64,000 nt of DNA. Source: Motiliproteus sp. SC1-56 (lineage in GTDB: Bacteria > Pseudomonadota > Gammaproteobacteria > Pseudomonadales > Balneatricaceae). Each line of letters starts with the position of its first letter. Position 1 is the stretch's first letter. The stretch covers positions 1 to 64,000 of the forward strand of contig NZ_JAEMGS010000016.1 in NCBI RefSeq assembly GCF_017309075.1, written 5' to 3'. Positions 8,519 to 16,418 of the stretch are shown one piece after another. The notes beneath the pieces are model-generated. The model was not told where the DNA came from. It did not search any database and saw only the letters and a list, made by a program, of their open reading frames with translations. The position numbers were made by a program, and so were the translations under genes.

Positions 8519-9454
8519 TCAGGGGTAGGTGACGTCGCCAACGATGGCCCGCGTGTCCGGGGCCTCTTGGATCAGTGAGCCCTGGAAAGTGCTGACAACG
8601 GTTCCCTCCTTGTAGACCTGAATCACGAAGTCGGCATTGGCCGCCCCCTCGAAATAGGTGACCCCGAAGGAGAACCTGCTGCTGGTGGCAAGGTTGGCCA
8701 AGCTGCCATCCGGCCAGATGGCTATTTCAGGCCCGCGGCCGTCTCCTTCGCCCCAGCCGCCGCGGTCATCGGCATTGATAAAACCACCGAAACTGTCCGG
8801 CCCCAGCGCCAGATCGCCGGTAATGGAGCGCTCCGAGGTGGTGATGGTTTCGCCGGCGGGGTTGGTTACCCAGATATCGATGTCGGGGCCTTCTCGTTCT
8901 GGAGAGCCCTCGCTGTTGTAAACCCAGGTGAGCACCACCGCCAAGTCGCCCGTGGTGGGGTCCGGGTCAGGATCGCCGAGCCCCAGGGTGGGGTCGGTTG
9001 CATCGCGAAAGGGGCCGAGGCACTGGCTGCCGAGTAAAAAAGAGCCGGTTTGCGTATTCTGGTAATCGCGAATGCGGGCATAGTAGGTCCCGGCGCGCAC
9101 GGAGGCCTGGAGGCGGCAGTTGCTGCCCTCGCCCCCGGTATCGGCGCTGGCCAGGGGCAGCCCCTGGCTGTCTAGCAGGTAACAGTAGCCGTCGAAACCG
9201 GCATTTTTAGAATAGAGGATGATCTCCGCATCGGCGGGTACCACCAACTGCTCAAAGAAGCTCTGTCCGGCCTGGTTGAGCTGCCCTCCTTTCTCCACCG
9301 CGACGTCCGGACAGGCAACTTGGCGTTGGTCTGCATCGAGTAGCGTCGGGGCAGTCGGAAAGTTACTTCCGCCTCCGCCGCCGCCACCGCCGCCGCCACC
9401 GCCGCCGCACCCTGCGATAGCCACTGCCACACAAGCGATCGTCATTCGGTCCAT
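8519..9454 (-). CDS. Poly-glycine lipoprotein with PPC-like and YfaP-like domains
   Basis: A 311-residue protein. I place the start at 9454 (MDRMTIACV), preceded by AAGGAG, rather than at the ATG 17 codons upstream. The signal ends in a lipobox AIAGC, then Gly and 13 more Gly in a row (codons 9368-9406). The middle part (YCYLLDSQG ... GTYYARIRDY) resembles a bacterial pre-peptidase C-terminal (PPC) domain. The C-terminal part (LTWVYNSEG ... DIDIWVTNPAGE) resembles the DUF2135/YfaP type with acidic, probably calcium-binding residues. It is probably anchored at the outer membrane with the Gly run as a flexible tether. First gene of the trio ending in the PrsT-like protein; a role with the cytochromes is only positional inference. 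Confidence 0.8.
   Translation of the reverse strand: MDRMTIACVAVAIAGCGGGGGGGGGGGGGSNFPTAPTLLDADQRQVACPDVAVEKGGQLNQAGQSFFEQLVVPADAEIILYSKNAGFDGYCYLLDSQGLPLASADTGGEGSNCRLQASVRAGTYYARIRDYQNTQTGSFLLGSQCLGPFRDATDPTLGLGDPDPDPTTGDLAVVLTWVYNSEGSPEREGPDIDIWVTNPAGETITTSERSITGDLALGPDSFGGFINADDRGGWGEGDGRGPEIAIWPDGSLANLATSSRFSFGVTYFEGAANADFVIQVYKEGTVVSTFQGSLIQEAPDTRAIVGDVTYP
9368..9406 (-). repeat. Trinucleotide tract coding 13 consecutive glycines
   Basis: Thirteen glycine codons (GGC, GGT, GGA) form a near-perfect GGN array directly after the lipobox Cys-Gly. Three-base repeats of this kind can slip without breaking the frame, so tether length may vary between strains. Confidence 0.8.
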
Positions 9455-9666
9455 GAAACTCCGCTCCTTATCGTTAGATAATCGACCACTAATATCCAGT
9501 AGCATTAACCATAGACGCTAAAAAGCTGAGATTCCGCAACGAATCAATATTCAGGCTGCGTCACGGCATTCTCCGTGGGGGGAAGGCGAAGTCGGGGCTG
9601 GTGTGTTGAGAAACGGAAAGGGCTCGGCGACAAGCCCGCGCTGAGAGCGGGGTGAGAAGACAAACA

Positions 9667-9697
9667 AAAAGGCCAGGTGGGAAACACCTGGCCTTTT
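9667..9697 (-). terminator. Strong rho-independent terminator of the mtr operon
   Basis: A 13-bp perfect stem AAAAGGCCAGGTG/CACCTGGCCTTTT (9667-9679, 9685-9697) with a 5-nt loop lies 20 bases beyond the stop of the MtrC-like gene and is followed on the minus strand by T residues. It separates the cytochrome operon from the lipoprotein trio, which therefore needs its own promoter or readthrough. Confidence 0.9.
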
Positions 9698-9716
9698 GGT
9701 TAGAGGTTGCGAACGC

Positions 9717-12014
9717 TTACCTCAGGGTGTGCACCGTATCGACGCCGAACTCACTGCCGATAGCGTGACAGACCGCACAGGACTCGAACTTGTTCGCTTC
9801 ATCGAAGGTGGCGGCATGGAACACGGCGCCGTTCTGGATCATATGATCCACCAGTGCCTGCTCAGTCGCATCCAGCGCTTCGGTGCCGGTATTGTCCGTG
9901 TCGATATAGCCGGGGAAGCCAGGGTCAATGTGTCCCAGCGGCGCGCTCAAGTGACAGCTGCCGCAGACCACGGTGGTCGGGCTGATAAAGACCGTACCTC
10001 CCTGGCCATCGCTGGCGGTGGACGCCCGGAAGTTCTCCTGCGGGGGCAGGTCGAACTGGGTTGCGCCGTGACAGGCGATACAGTTGTCCACGTTGTTGGG
10101 GAAGGCGTCCACCTCGACGTCAACCGGGTCGAGGGCGTCTCGATCCAGCGAGGAGTGCAACCGGTGCACGTGACGCTTGAGGTCGCCCAGGCCGCGGAAG
10201 CCCACCCGGGTGGCGTTGTGACAGGTCTTGCACTGCCGCAGGTCGGTGGCGGCGTGGTGGAAGTGCTTGTCGCCGTGGCAGTCCTGACACTCGTCCAGGC
10301 TGGCGCCGACGCGGTCGTAGGCGTTGGCAGGATCTGCCACGGTGCCATCGCCGTTGAAGGTGGTGAAGACCGGGGTGACGTCTGCCTCGCCCACGTCGAT
10401 ACCGCTGCTGTCACAGCGTACGACGGTGCCGTCTGCTTCGTTGAAACAGACGATGGAGTCGACGGTGGTGACGGTGATGGTGTCAGTGGCCTGAATGCCG
10501 GCCAGCGGGCCGCCGGTCGTGACGCAGGTGAAGCGGCCGCTGCCGTCGTTGGCCGGGGTACAGTCATTCAGATCCACTTCGAAGTGGTTGAGCTGGAAGC
10601 CGGTGCCGTCGTCCCAGTTGATGGCGAGGGCGCCGTTATCCGGGCCGTGGGTGTACTTTCCGAGCTTGGCCCCTGCATCGGTGTCGAGACCGCCGGAAAT
10701 CAGCTCATCCACCGGCACGCCTTCCAGGGTGAGGATGACATCGATGGTAACGTCTCCGGCGCCGTCAATCGCCAGGCTAGCGGTGTCGGGGGTGACCACG
10801 AACTCGTCGCGGGCCGCTTCCTTGAAGGCGAGCACGCCGGTGTGGTTGATGGGCACAGGGGCAACGGAACCGGAGGTGCCATCGCCGTGACAGCGGGTAC
10901 ACTCGCTGTTGGGCTGAGCGCCAGCCGGGTGGTTGGTGCCGTCGGCAAAGTTGACATCGTCGTGACAGGCACCACAGGCTTCTGCACTGGGGGCCGTGCG
11001 CCAGTTGGAGGCCTGGGGCGTGTCGGCGTTGCTCTCGGCGTGGCAGGCGTTACAGTTGCGAATATCCTGCGGGAAGCCGATTTCGCTGTAGTCGTGCTCG
11101 TTGTCGCGGAAACCCCAGATGGTATAGGGGTTGAGGATTTCGTCGGTCACCGGATCGCGATCAATTTCACCATCGCCGTCCTGGTCCAAGGAGGGCAGGT
11201 CACGGCCGCGGTGGATCTTGTGGACCATCACTTTGAAGTCGACGGTATTGCCGCTGTTGGCGTCGGTGGAGCCGGGGTTGTGGCAGGTGACGCAGTACGC
11301 GGTGGCGATCCGTGCGGTACCGTGAAGTTCCAGCTTGCCGTGACAGGCGTTACAGACGTCCTGGGTGACGATATTACGCTGGGTCAGGTTGGTGGTGGCG
11401 CCGTCGGAGGGGCGCCAGTCATGAACCTCGTTGGTGGCCGGCAGCCCGCCGCCTAACTGGAAGCCTACGCGGTGGGTGAGGCTGGGGTCGAAGGTGACCG
11501 CCACGGGGGCGGTGACTTCCCTGAGGTTGGTCACCAGCGTGTAGCTGTAGGTGCCGTCCCGGTTGTCGGTAAAGGTGCCGCCGGCGCTGGCGCGCTCGAA
11601 GGTGGCCTGAACCTGATCCACGGTGCCGGGGCCGACATCGTCGGCGGGGTCCGGGGCTTCCTCAACCACATTGATATAGCTTTGCCACTTGGTGGATTCG
11701 CCGTCAGCGGTTGCCTCTTGCAGCTGGGCGACGGTGAAGCGAATGTCGTTGGGGTCGAGGCCGACAAAGCCGTTGCCCAGGCCGTCAAGAATCTCAAACT
11801 CCACGGTGAGGGTACCATCCGCGGCGACGGTGGCGCGGTTAATGGAGGCATCCACCGTCTCCGGAATTTCGGAATTGGCTGCCGGCCCCGGAGGGCCTAC
11901 GGGGCCAACGGCGCCGTCGTCGCCGTCGTCGCTACAACCACTGAGCGCGACGGTGGTCGCAATGGCCAGGCTGGTAAGCCAGCCCCGCCAAGCAGGTCTA
12001 TGTTTTCTGTCCAT
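9717..12014 (-). CDS. OmcA/MtrC-family decaheme cytochrome c lipoprotein
   Basis: A 765-residue protein with ten CxxCH heme sites, five in the middle (CNACH, CVTCH, CNACH, CGACH, CTRCH) and five near the C-terminus (CQDCH, CKTCH, CIACH, CGSCH, CAVCH). The start at 12014 (MDRKHRP) follows AAGGAAAAG. The signal ends in lipobox ALSGC, then an acidic and Gly-Pro linker. The layout beta domain - pentaheme - beta domain - pentaheme matches Shewanella MtrC/OmcA, which reduce metals, flavins or electrodes at the cell surface. The second beta domain has two Cys pairs, CX11C and CX10C (about 10405-10575). It is last in the operon, 42 nt after the MtrB-like gene, and would take electrons from the MtrA/MtrB conduit. 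Confidence 0.92.
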   Translation of the reverse strand: MDRKHRPAWRGWLTSLAIATTVALSGCSDDGDDGAVGPVGPPGPAANSEIPETVDASINRATVAADGTLTVEFEILDGLGNGFVGLDPNDIRFTVAQLQEATADGESTKWQSYINVVEEAPDPADDVGPGTVDQVQATFERASAGGTFTDNRDGTYSYTLVTNLREVTAPVAVTFDPSLTHRVGFQLGGGLPATNEVHDWRPSDGATTNLTQRNIVTQDVCNACHGKLELHGTARIATAYCVTCHNPGSTDANSGNTVDFKVMVHKIHRGRDLPSLDQDGDGEIDRDPVTDEILNPYTIWGFRDNEHDYSEIGFPQDIRNCNACHAESNADTPQASNWRTAPSAEACGACHDDVNFADGTNHPAGAQPNSECTRCHGDGTSGSVAPVPINHTGVLAFKEAARDEFVVTPDTASLAIDGAGDVTIDVILTLEGVPVDELISGGLDTDAGAKLGKYTHGPDNGALAINWDDGTGFQLNHFEVDLNDCTPANDGSGRFTCVTTGGPLAGIQATDTITVTTVDSIVCFNEADGTVVRCDSSGIDVGEADVTPVFTTFNGDGTVADPANAYDRVGASLDECQDCHGDKHFHHAATDLRQCKTCHNATRVGFRGLGDLKRHVHRLHSSLDRDALDPVDVEVDAFPNNVDNCIACHGATQFDLPPQENFRASTASDGQGGTVFISPTTVVCGSCHLSAPLGHIDPGFPGYIDTDNTGTEALDATEQALVDHMIQNGAVFHAATFDEANKFESCAVCHAIGSEFGVDTVHTLR

Positions 12015-12056
12015 GGTCTTTTCCTTCTCTGCTTTTATGGGCGGGCGGTAACGCAT

Positions 12057-14147
12057 TTACCAGCCGCGGTAGTAATAGGTGAGCCCGATAAAGTGGTTGG
12101 ACTCGCGGGAATCCTGGCTGACGCGGGTCTGGTCGTAGCCCGTATGGTTGTTCCAGGTCCAGTCGTCGTTCTCGATGCGCTCGTACTGGTAGTCCAGACG
12201 CAAACCCTGGTTGCCCCAGTCATCCAGCGGGTATTCGGCAAACGCCCTGAACTGGAGCGTCTTGTACTCGATGGTGGGCAGGCTGCCGGCGGGGGCGAAC
12301 TGGGCATCGCTGGGGGCATCGATGACCGACATGTCGAAACTGCTGTCATCGTTGCTGTACTGCAGCTTGGCCCCGACCTTGATTTCATCACCTGTCAGCC
12401 CTTCGATGCCAAGACCAATGGCCCGGCCGAGGTCGCGCTGCTCGCCGGACCACGTCTGCTCGGAGCCGGTGTAGGAAGCGGCGAAATCGCCACTGGTCAA
12501 ATCCTGCCAGCCGTGGGTTGAGGTATCGAGGGTGTAGTCACGCCAGGAGACCCAGCCGTTGATCCGCCACTCGTCGTTGAGCTGGTAGGCGCCGTCCAGC
12601 GAGAGCAGCAGCTTGTCGCCGTCCCGAGGGCCCAGGGGCTGGCCGTCGTACTCGTCCTGGGAGAACTCCGTCAGCCACTGCAAAGAGAGCTGTTCGCTGG
12701 CGAACCAGTCGAGCATCAGGCGAATCTGGTCGCGCTCGCGGTCGGCAAACTGGATGGAGTTGACGAAATCCTTGGCTACCGGCGTGGTCAGCAGGGTGCC
12801 TTCGGCGATGCCGCTGCCAGGCTTCCAGCCGGAGCCGTCCCGGTCGGCGTGGAGCAGTTTGACGGACCCCTGCAGGGTGTCAGAGAGGGTCTGGCGGGCA
12901 CCGACGTGCAGGGTGAACTCCTGGTTGTCGTCTCGCCGCGCCATATTGGGATCATCCACCTCCGAGTGCTCACGATCCTCGTACTCCAGACCGCCGCTAA
13001 GGGTGGTGCCAGGCTTGAGGCGGTAGGTGGCGTCCAGGGATCCGTTGAGGCTGGAGCGGGAGGTGAGCTGGTTGACCCGTCCGGAGGTGATGATGTACTG
13101 GACCTGAGGGGTCTTGTCGTCACGGTCCATGTAGCGCAGCTTGCCGCGCAGGGTCAGCTCCGGCAAAACACGGGAGACCAGTCCCAGGTTGATGCGGGTG
13201 GTGGCCACCTCGCCGCCGAGGTCGTCGCGGAAGTTGAATGGGTTGCTCTGGTAGAAGTCCTCGTCCTGGTGGTCTTCCTGGTAGGCGATATGGAGCGAAC
13301 CCCGGGTCTTGTCGGTGAACGCGTAGCCGCCGTCCAGGTAGAAACGGTGAGAACTGTTGTCAGGCGCGGTGGCGGTCTCCCGCGGAGAGGCCGAAGGATC
13401 GACCGATGAGAAGTCGAGGGTGACCACCTCGGTGGGGTTGTCGAACAGCGACAGCAGGTAACCGCCCTGCAGCTGCAGGCGGTCGGTGACGTAATCGAGG
13501 CTGGCGATCAGCTCCTGGGTGCGGTAGTCAATGGGTTCTACCAGGAAGAAGGACTGAATGTCGCTGCCGACGGAGGCGGCCGTGCCCCAGTTACGCTCGC
13601 CCTCCTTGCGCTCATGGCGATAGGTCAGGTTGAAGTCGAGCTCTGATGTCAGTTTGCGTCCCATACCCAGCTTGAAGTTACGCCGTTCCTGGGAGAGCTC
13701 GATAGAGCGCAGATTGCCCGTGAGGCGCTGTTGGTCGCTGCCGGTTCCGCGCAATCCAGTGCGGTAATCGTAAGGGTCGCGGGCGTCCAGCTGGTCAAAT
13801 TCGATAAAGTAGTTCCACTGCCCCTGGCGGTTACGCTCGTAACGCAGGGAGCGGCTACTCAGCCCAACGCGGCGTCCGTCGACCCGGGTCCAGGTGCCGG
13901 TTTCGTCGTCCCGTTGGTTGATATCGAAATCGAGCAGCAGGTGGAAGCCACTCTCCTCATGGCCGTTGTAGCGGCCCAGCTGTTTAAGGTCGTCGCTGCT
14001 GTAGCCCAGCCCGGCAGATACGCTGCTACTGGGGGTGCTGAGCAGGCGCACCTCTTCCAGTTCGTCATCCTGAGCGGTGGCGGCGCCGGCAACCAGGCCG
14101 AACAAGCAGGCTGAAAGCGGCACGATGCCTTGTTTGAACGCTGTCAT
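12057..14147 (-). CDS. MtrB/PioB-family outer membrane beta-barrel
   Basis: A 696-residue protein with a signal peptide (cleavage near ATA-QDDE) and then alternating amphipathic strands rich in Tyr, Arg and Asp, ending in an aromatic C-terminus (YYYRGW) typical of outer membrane barrels. MtrB/PioB barrels sheath a decaheme cytochrome and let it cross the outer membrane. The N-terminal CxxC of Shewanella MtrB is absent; the only Cys I see is in the signal peptide. I chose the second ATG (14147), since GGAAGG abuts the first. It lies between the DmsE/MtrA-like and MtrC-like genes, the usual partners. Confidence 0.9.
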   Translation of the reverse strand: MTAFKQGIVPLSACLFGLVAGAATAQDDELEEVRLLSTPSSSVSAGLGYSSDDLKQLGRYNGHEESGFHLLLDFDINQRDDETGTWTRVDGRRVGLSSRSLRYERNRQGQWNYFIEFDQLDARDPYDYRTGLRGTGSDQQRLTGNLRSIELSQERRNFKLGMGRKLTSELDFNLTYRHERKEGERNWGTAASVGSDIQSFFLVEPIDYRTQELIASLDYVTDRLQLQGGYLLSLFDNPTEVVTLDFSSVDPSASPRETATAPDNSSHRFYLDGGYAFTDKTRGSLHIAYQEDHQDEDFYQSNPFNFRDDLGGEVATTRINLGLVSRVLPELTLRGKLRYMDRDDKTPQVQYIITSGRVNQLTSRSSLNGSLDATYRLKPGTTLSGGLEYEDREHSEVDDPNMARRDDNQEFTLHVGARQTLSDTLQGSVKLLHADRDGSGWKPGSGIAEGTLLTTPVAKDFVNSIQFADRERDQIRLMLDWFASEQLSLQWLTEFSQDEYDGQPLGPRDGDKLLLSLDGAYQLNDEWRINGWVSWRDYTLDTSTHGWQDLTSGDFAASYTGSEQTWSGEQRDLGRAIGLGIEGLTGDEIKVGAKLQYSNDDSSFDMSVIDAPSDAQFAPAGSLPTIEYKTLQFRAFAEYPLDDWGNQGLRLDYQYERIENDDWTWNNHTGYDQTRVSQDSRESNHFIGLTYYYRGW

Positions 14148-14162
14148 CATCCTTCCCCCCCG

Positions 14163-15101
14163 CTAGTTACGCAACGACCGCGAACCGACATTGCCGGTCG
14201 GGCTGTTTGAGCCATGGATGTTGGTATGGCAATTGGCGCAGGCGCGCCCGGTGGTGAGCCTGCCGTCGTCGCTGGGCGGCAGACCGCGGTGGGCGTCGCC
14301 CTCGTGACAGTTCTGGCAGAGCATGGGCATGCGCAGCTTGAGCATGCCGTCGATGTTGGAGCCGTGGGGCTCGTGACAGTAGCCGCAGTCTTCGCTCACC
14401 GGTTCGTGATTCCAGATGAAAGGACCGCGCTTTTCGGCGTGGCACTGGTAGCAGGTGTCCACCACCGAGGTGCGCACCAGGCTGTTCTCGCTGAGGGAGC
14501 CGTGGGCGTTGTGGCAGTCAGCGCACACCACCTTGCCGATCTCGACCGGATGGCTGCTGAACTTCTGCATCTCCATGCGCTGCTCCTTGTGGCATTCGAA
14601 GCAGACCTCGGGTTGTGTCTCCCGGTCCCGCACCTTGTCGTGGGCGGTATGCAACTGGTGGCAGGAGCTGCAGGCGACGTCATTGGCGCTGTGGGCGCCG
14701 ATCTGCCAGTGGATCTGCTGGCCGCCCTGGTGACAGCTGAGGCAGGCCTCGTTGCGGGCGCTGACCGGGGTGGTGGAGCTGTCGCCGAACCGAATGTCGG
14801 TCAGCGGGCGGGTATCGGAGGTCTCGGAACCGTCCAGGTGGGCCTGGCTCTCGCCGTGGCAGCTGGTGCAGTTGGGCGTTCGGTCATCGGCCCGGACCCC
14901 GTGGGCGGTCTTGCCGATGGAGAGCACGGGGTAGTACTCGTACTCGTCGTGACAACGGGTGCAGATTTCATCCCCGTTCAGCACCAGGTCACCGCGGCCG
15001 TGTTCATCGGCGATCACCGTCGGCGGTAGCGCAAGGCCTCCCAAAAACAGCATCAAGGCCGCCACTTTCGACAGCCCTCCCCTCCATTCCCATCGACTCA
15101 T
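14163..15101 (-). CDS. DmsE/MtrA-family periplasmic decaheme cytochrome c
   Basis: A 312-residue protein with a signal peptide (residues 1-32, cleavage near VIA-DEHG) and ten CxxCH sites spread evenly (CTRCH, CTSCH, CLSCH, CSSCH, CFECH, CADCH, CYQCH, CGYCH, CQNCH, CANCH). This is the heme count and size of MtrA/DmsE/PioA, which sit inside the outer membrane barrel and carry electrons between periplasm and surface. The start at 15101 (MSRWEW) has GGAG 8 nt upstream; the ATG five codons earlier lacks this. It ends 13 nt before the first ATG of the barrel gene. Confidence 0.93.
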   Translation of the reverse strand: MSRWEWRGGLSKVAALMLFLGGLALPPTVIADEHGRGDLVLNGDEICTRCHDEYEYYPVLSIGKTAHGVRADDRTPNCTSCHGESQAHLDGSETSDTRPLTDIRFGDSSTTPVSARNEACLSCHQGGQQIHWQIGAHSANDVACSSCHQLHTAHDKVRDRETQPEVCFECHKEQRMEMQKFSSHPVEIGKVVCADCHNAHGSLSENSLVRTSVVDTCYQCHAEKRGPFIWNHEPVSEDCGYCHEPHGSNIDGMLKLRMPMLCQNCHEGDAHRGLPPSDDGRLTTGRACANCHTNIHGSNSPTGNVGSRSLRN

Positions 15102-15136
15102 GGGGCGTCTCCACATCGGTTTTTCTTTTCAGTAAG

Positions 15137-15161
15137 CTTGCGCCCGACCGGGGCGCAAGCG
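15137..15161. other. Strong hairpin between the cymA-like and dmsE-like genes
   Basis: A 10-bp perfect stem GCTTGCGCCC/GGGCGCAAGC with a 5-nt loop lies in the 96-nt gap between the two genes. It has no T-run on the minus strand, so it is more likely an mRNA stability or processing element, or a partial block that sets the ratio of upstream to downstream genes. Confidence 0.6.
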
Positions 15162-15197
15162 GCTCCTTCATTATTATTTTTTAGTCTTGCGCTGGCC

Positions 15198-15752
15198 TCA
15201 GAGGTCCTCGGGGGCTAGTTCCCCTTCGGGCTCGTAGTGGGCAATGGCGAAGTGACAGTCGATACAGGTCTTGCCCTCGGCAAAGCCCTTCTCGTGCTTG
15301 TCGGGGGTGCCTTCTTCCTGCTGTTCCGGGTCCATGGCGTCCACGTTGTGACAGTTGCGGCACGCCTGGGAGTCGTTCGCCTTCATCCGCTTCCACTCCC
15401 GCACCGCCATCTCGTAACGGTGTTCCTCGTATTTCTCCGGCGTGTCGAGCTTGCCCATCATGTGATAGACCAGCTCCTTGGTGGCCAGGGTCTTGCGCCA
15501 GATTTTCGGAAAGAACTCCTTGGGGACATGGCAATCGGGACAGGTGGTGCGATTGCCGGTGCGGTTCAGGTCGTGAATGGTTTCGGTGTACTCGGCGTAG
15601 GCGTTATCCCGCATCTCGTGACAGGAGATACAGAAGGACTCGGTGTTGGTGAACTCCAGCGTCGCGTTAGCTACCACTACGAGGCCGGCGCCCACCAGCG
15701 CCGCCACGACGAGCCCGAACAGGCCAAATTTACGGTTGAATCGTATTGCCAT
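15198..15752 (-). CDS. CymA/NapC/NirT-type tetraheme quinol dehydrogenase
   Basis: A 184-residue protein with one uncleaved N-terminal membrane helix (about residues 9-30) and four CxxCH sites (CISCH, CPDCH, CRNCH, CIDCH). Size and layout match CymA/NapC, which oxidise quinol in the inner membrane and pass electrons to periplasmic cytochromes. The sequence ESFCISCHEMRDNAY is typical of the family. It is second in the operon, 28 nt after the monoheme cytochrome, and would feed the MtrA-like protein. Confidence 0.92.
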   Translation of the reverse strand: MAIRFNRKFGLFGLVVAALVGAGLVVVANATLEFTNTESFCISCHEMRDNAYAEYTETIHDLNRTGNRTTCPDCHVPKEFFPKIWRKTLATKELVYHMMGKLDTPEKYEEHRYEMAVREWKRMKANDSQACRNCHNVDAMDPEQQEEGTPDKHEKGFAEGKTCIDCHFAIAHYEPEGELAPEDL

Positions 15753-15780
15753 CTTCGCTTCCCCGATCTGCCCCTAGGGC

Positions 15781-16107
15781 TTAATTGGACAGGATCCAGT
15801 CGATCACTTCTTTGAGATCCTCTTCGGAGTCGGCCTCAAACTGCTTGTGTTTCTCTTTTTTGCCGTCGACCTCGATCTCCGGCGAACTGGTGAGGTGGGT
15901 GCGCAGGGCCTCAAAGGGGTTCTCTTCATCCTTGTACTTGGCGGCGATGTCCTTGATGGAGGGGCCGTCCTTTTCCCGGGAAATGGCGTGGCACTTGAAG
16001 CAGTCCTGCTTTTTCATCTCTTTGCGGACATTGAGGGCGAAGGCTTCAACGGAAACGCCAGAGACCACGAGCGCCAGGGTGGCGGCGATGAGTTTGGATG
16101 AGCGCAT
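15781..16107 (-). CDS. Small periplasmic monoheme cytochrome c
   Basis: A 108-residue protein with a signal peptide (cleavage near AFA-LN) and one heme site CFKCH near residue 36, followed by GPSIKDIAAKYKD, a class I cytochrome pattern. No Met in the C-terminal third is an obvious axial ligand, which is unusual. AAGGAG-type sequence precedes the ATG. First gene of the mtr-like operon, so it may shuttle electrons between the CymA-like and MtrA-like proteins. Confidence 0.88.
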   Translation of the reverse strand: MRSSKLIAATLALVVSGVSVEAFALNVRKEMKKQDCFKCHAISREKDGPSIKDIAAKYKDEENPFEALRTHLTSSPEIEVDGKKEKHKQFEADSEEDLKEVIDWILSN

Positions 16108-16185
16108 GGCAATGCTCCTTGGTAAATCTGAAAATGGTATGGCTCAGTACAGGAAAGCCAACTTTTTGGAGTTAAGCAAATTCGT

Positions 16186-16220
16186 ATCTGTGGATTTTTG
16201 CTTTCTCGAATTCCACAGAT
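16186..16220. other. 9-bp inverted repeat in the cytochrome operon leader
   Basis: ATCTGTGGA (16186-16194) and TCCACAGAT (16212-16220) are perfect complements 17 nt apart, 79-113 nt upstream of the monoheme cytochrome start. It could be an operator or form a leader stem-loop. Confidence 0.5.
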
Positions 16221-16282
16221 TAAAAAATTCCCTTATAGGGTAGATACTTATCCCTCGTTTGGCTAAGGGGTTTGTAAAAAAA

Positions 16283-16296
16283 GCGATTCAGATCAA
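16283..16296 (-). promoter_or_regulatory. FNR-like box upstream of the cytochrome operon
   Basis: On the minus strand TTGAT-CTGA-ATCGC matches 8 of 10 bases of the FNR/ANR consensus TTGAT-N4-ATCAA. A possible -10 (GATAAG or TAAGTA, 16244-16252) lies about 35-40 nt downstream, so the box would be near -50, not at the classic -41.5. The 16108-16418 gap shows no gene. Oxygen-responsive control is plausible. Confidence 0.45.
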
Positions 16297-16418
16297 TAGA
16301 TTTGCATCTTTCGTGTCGGTGCGGGCGCGAAGCTTTTCGCGTAATGAGAATTAATGTCAAGACCGCTCGTGCTCCATTTGAGCAGGGTATGGTTTTAATG
16401 GAGTCTTTGGCGCCTGTT

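Noticed and set aside
9696-11456. 586-codon plus-strand frame
   Set aside because: It is antisense to the decaheme cytochrome, whose heme motifs and lipobox are unmistakable; the frame is a GC-rich shadow.
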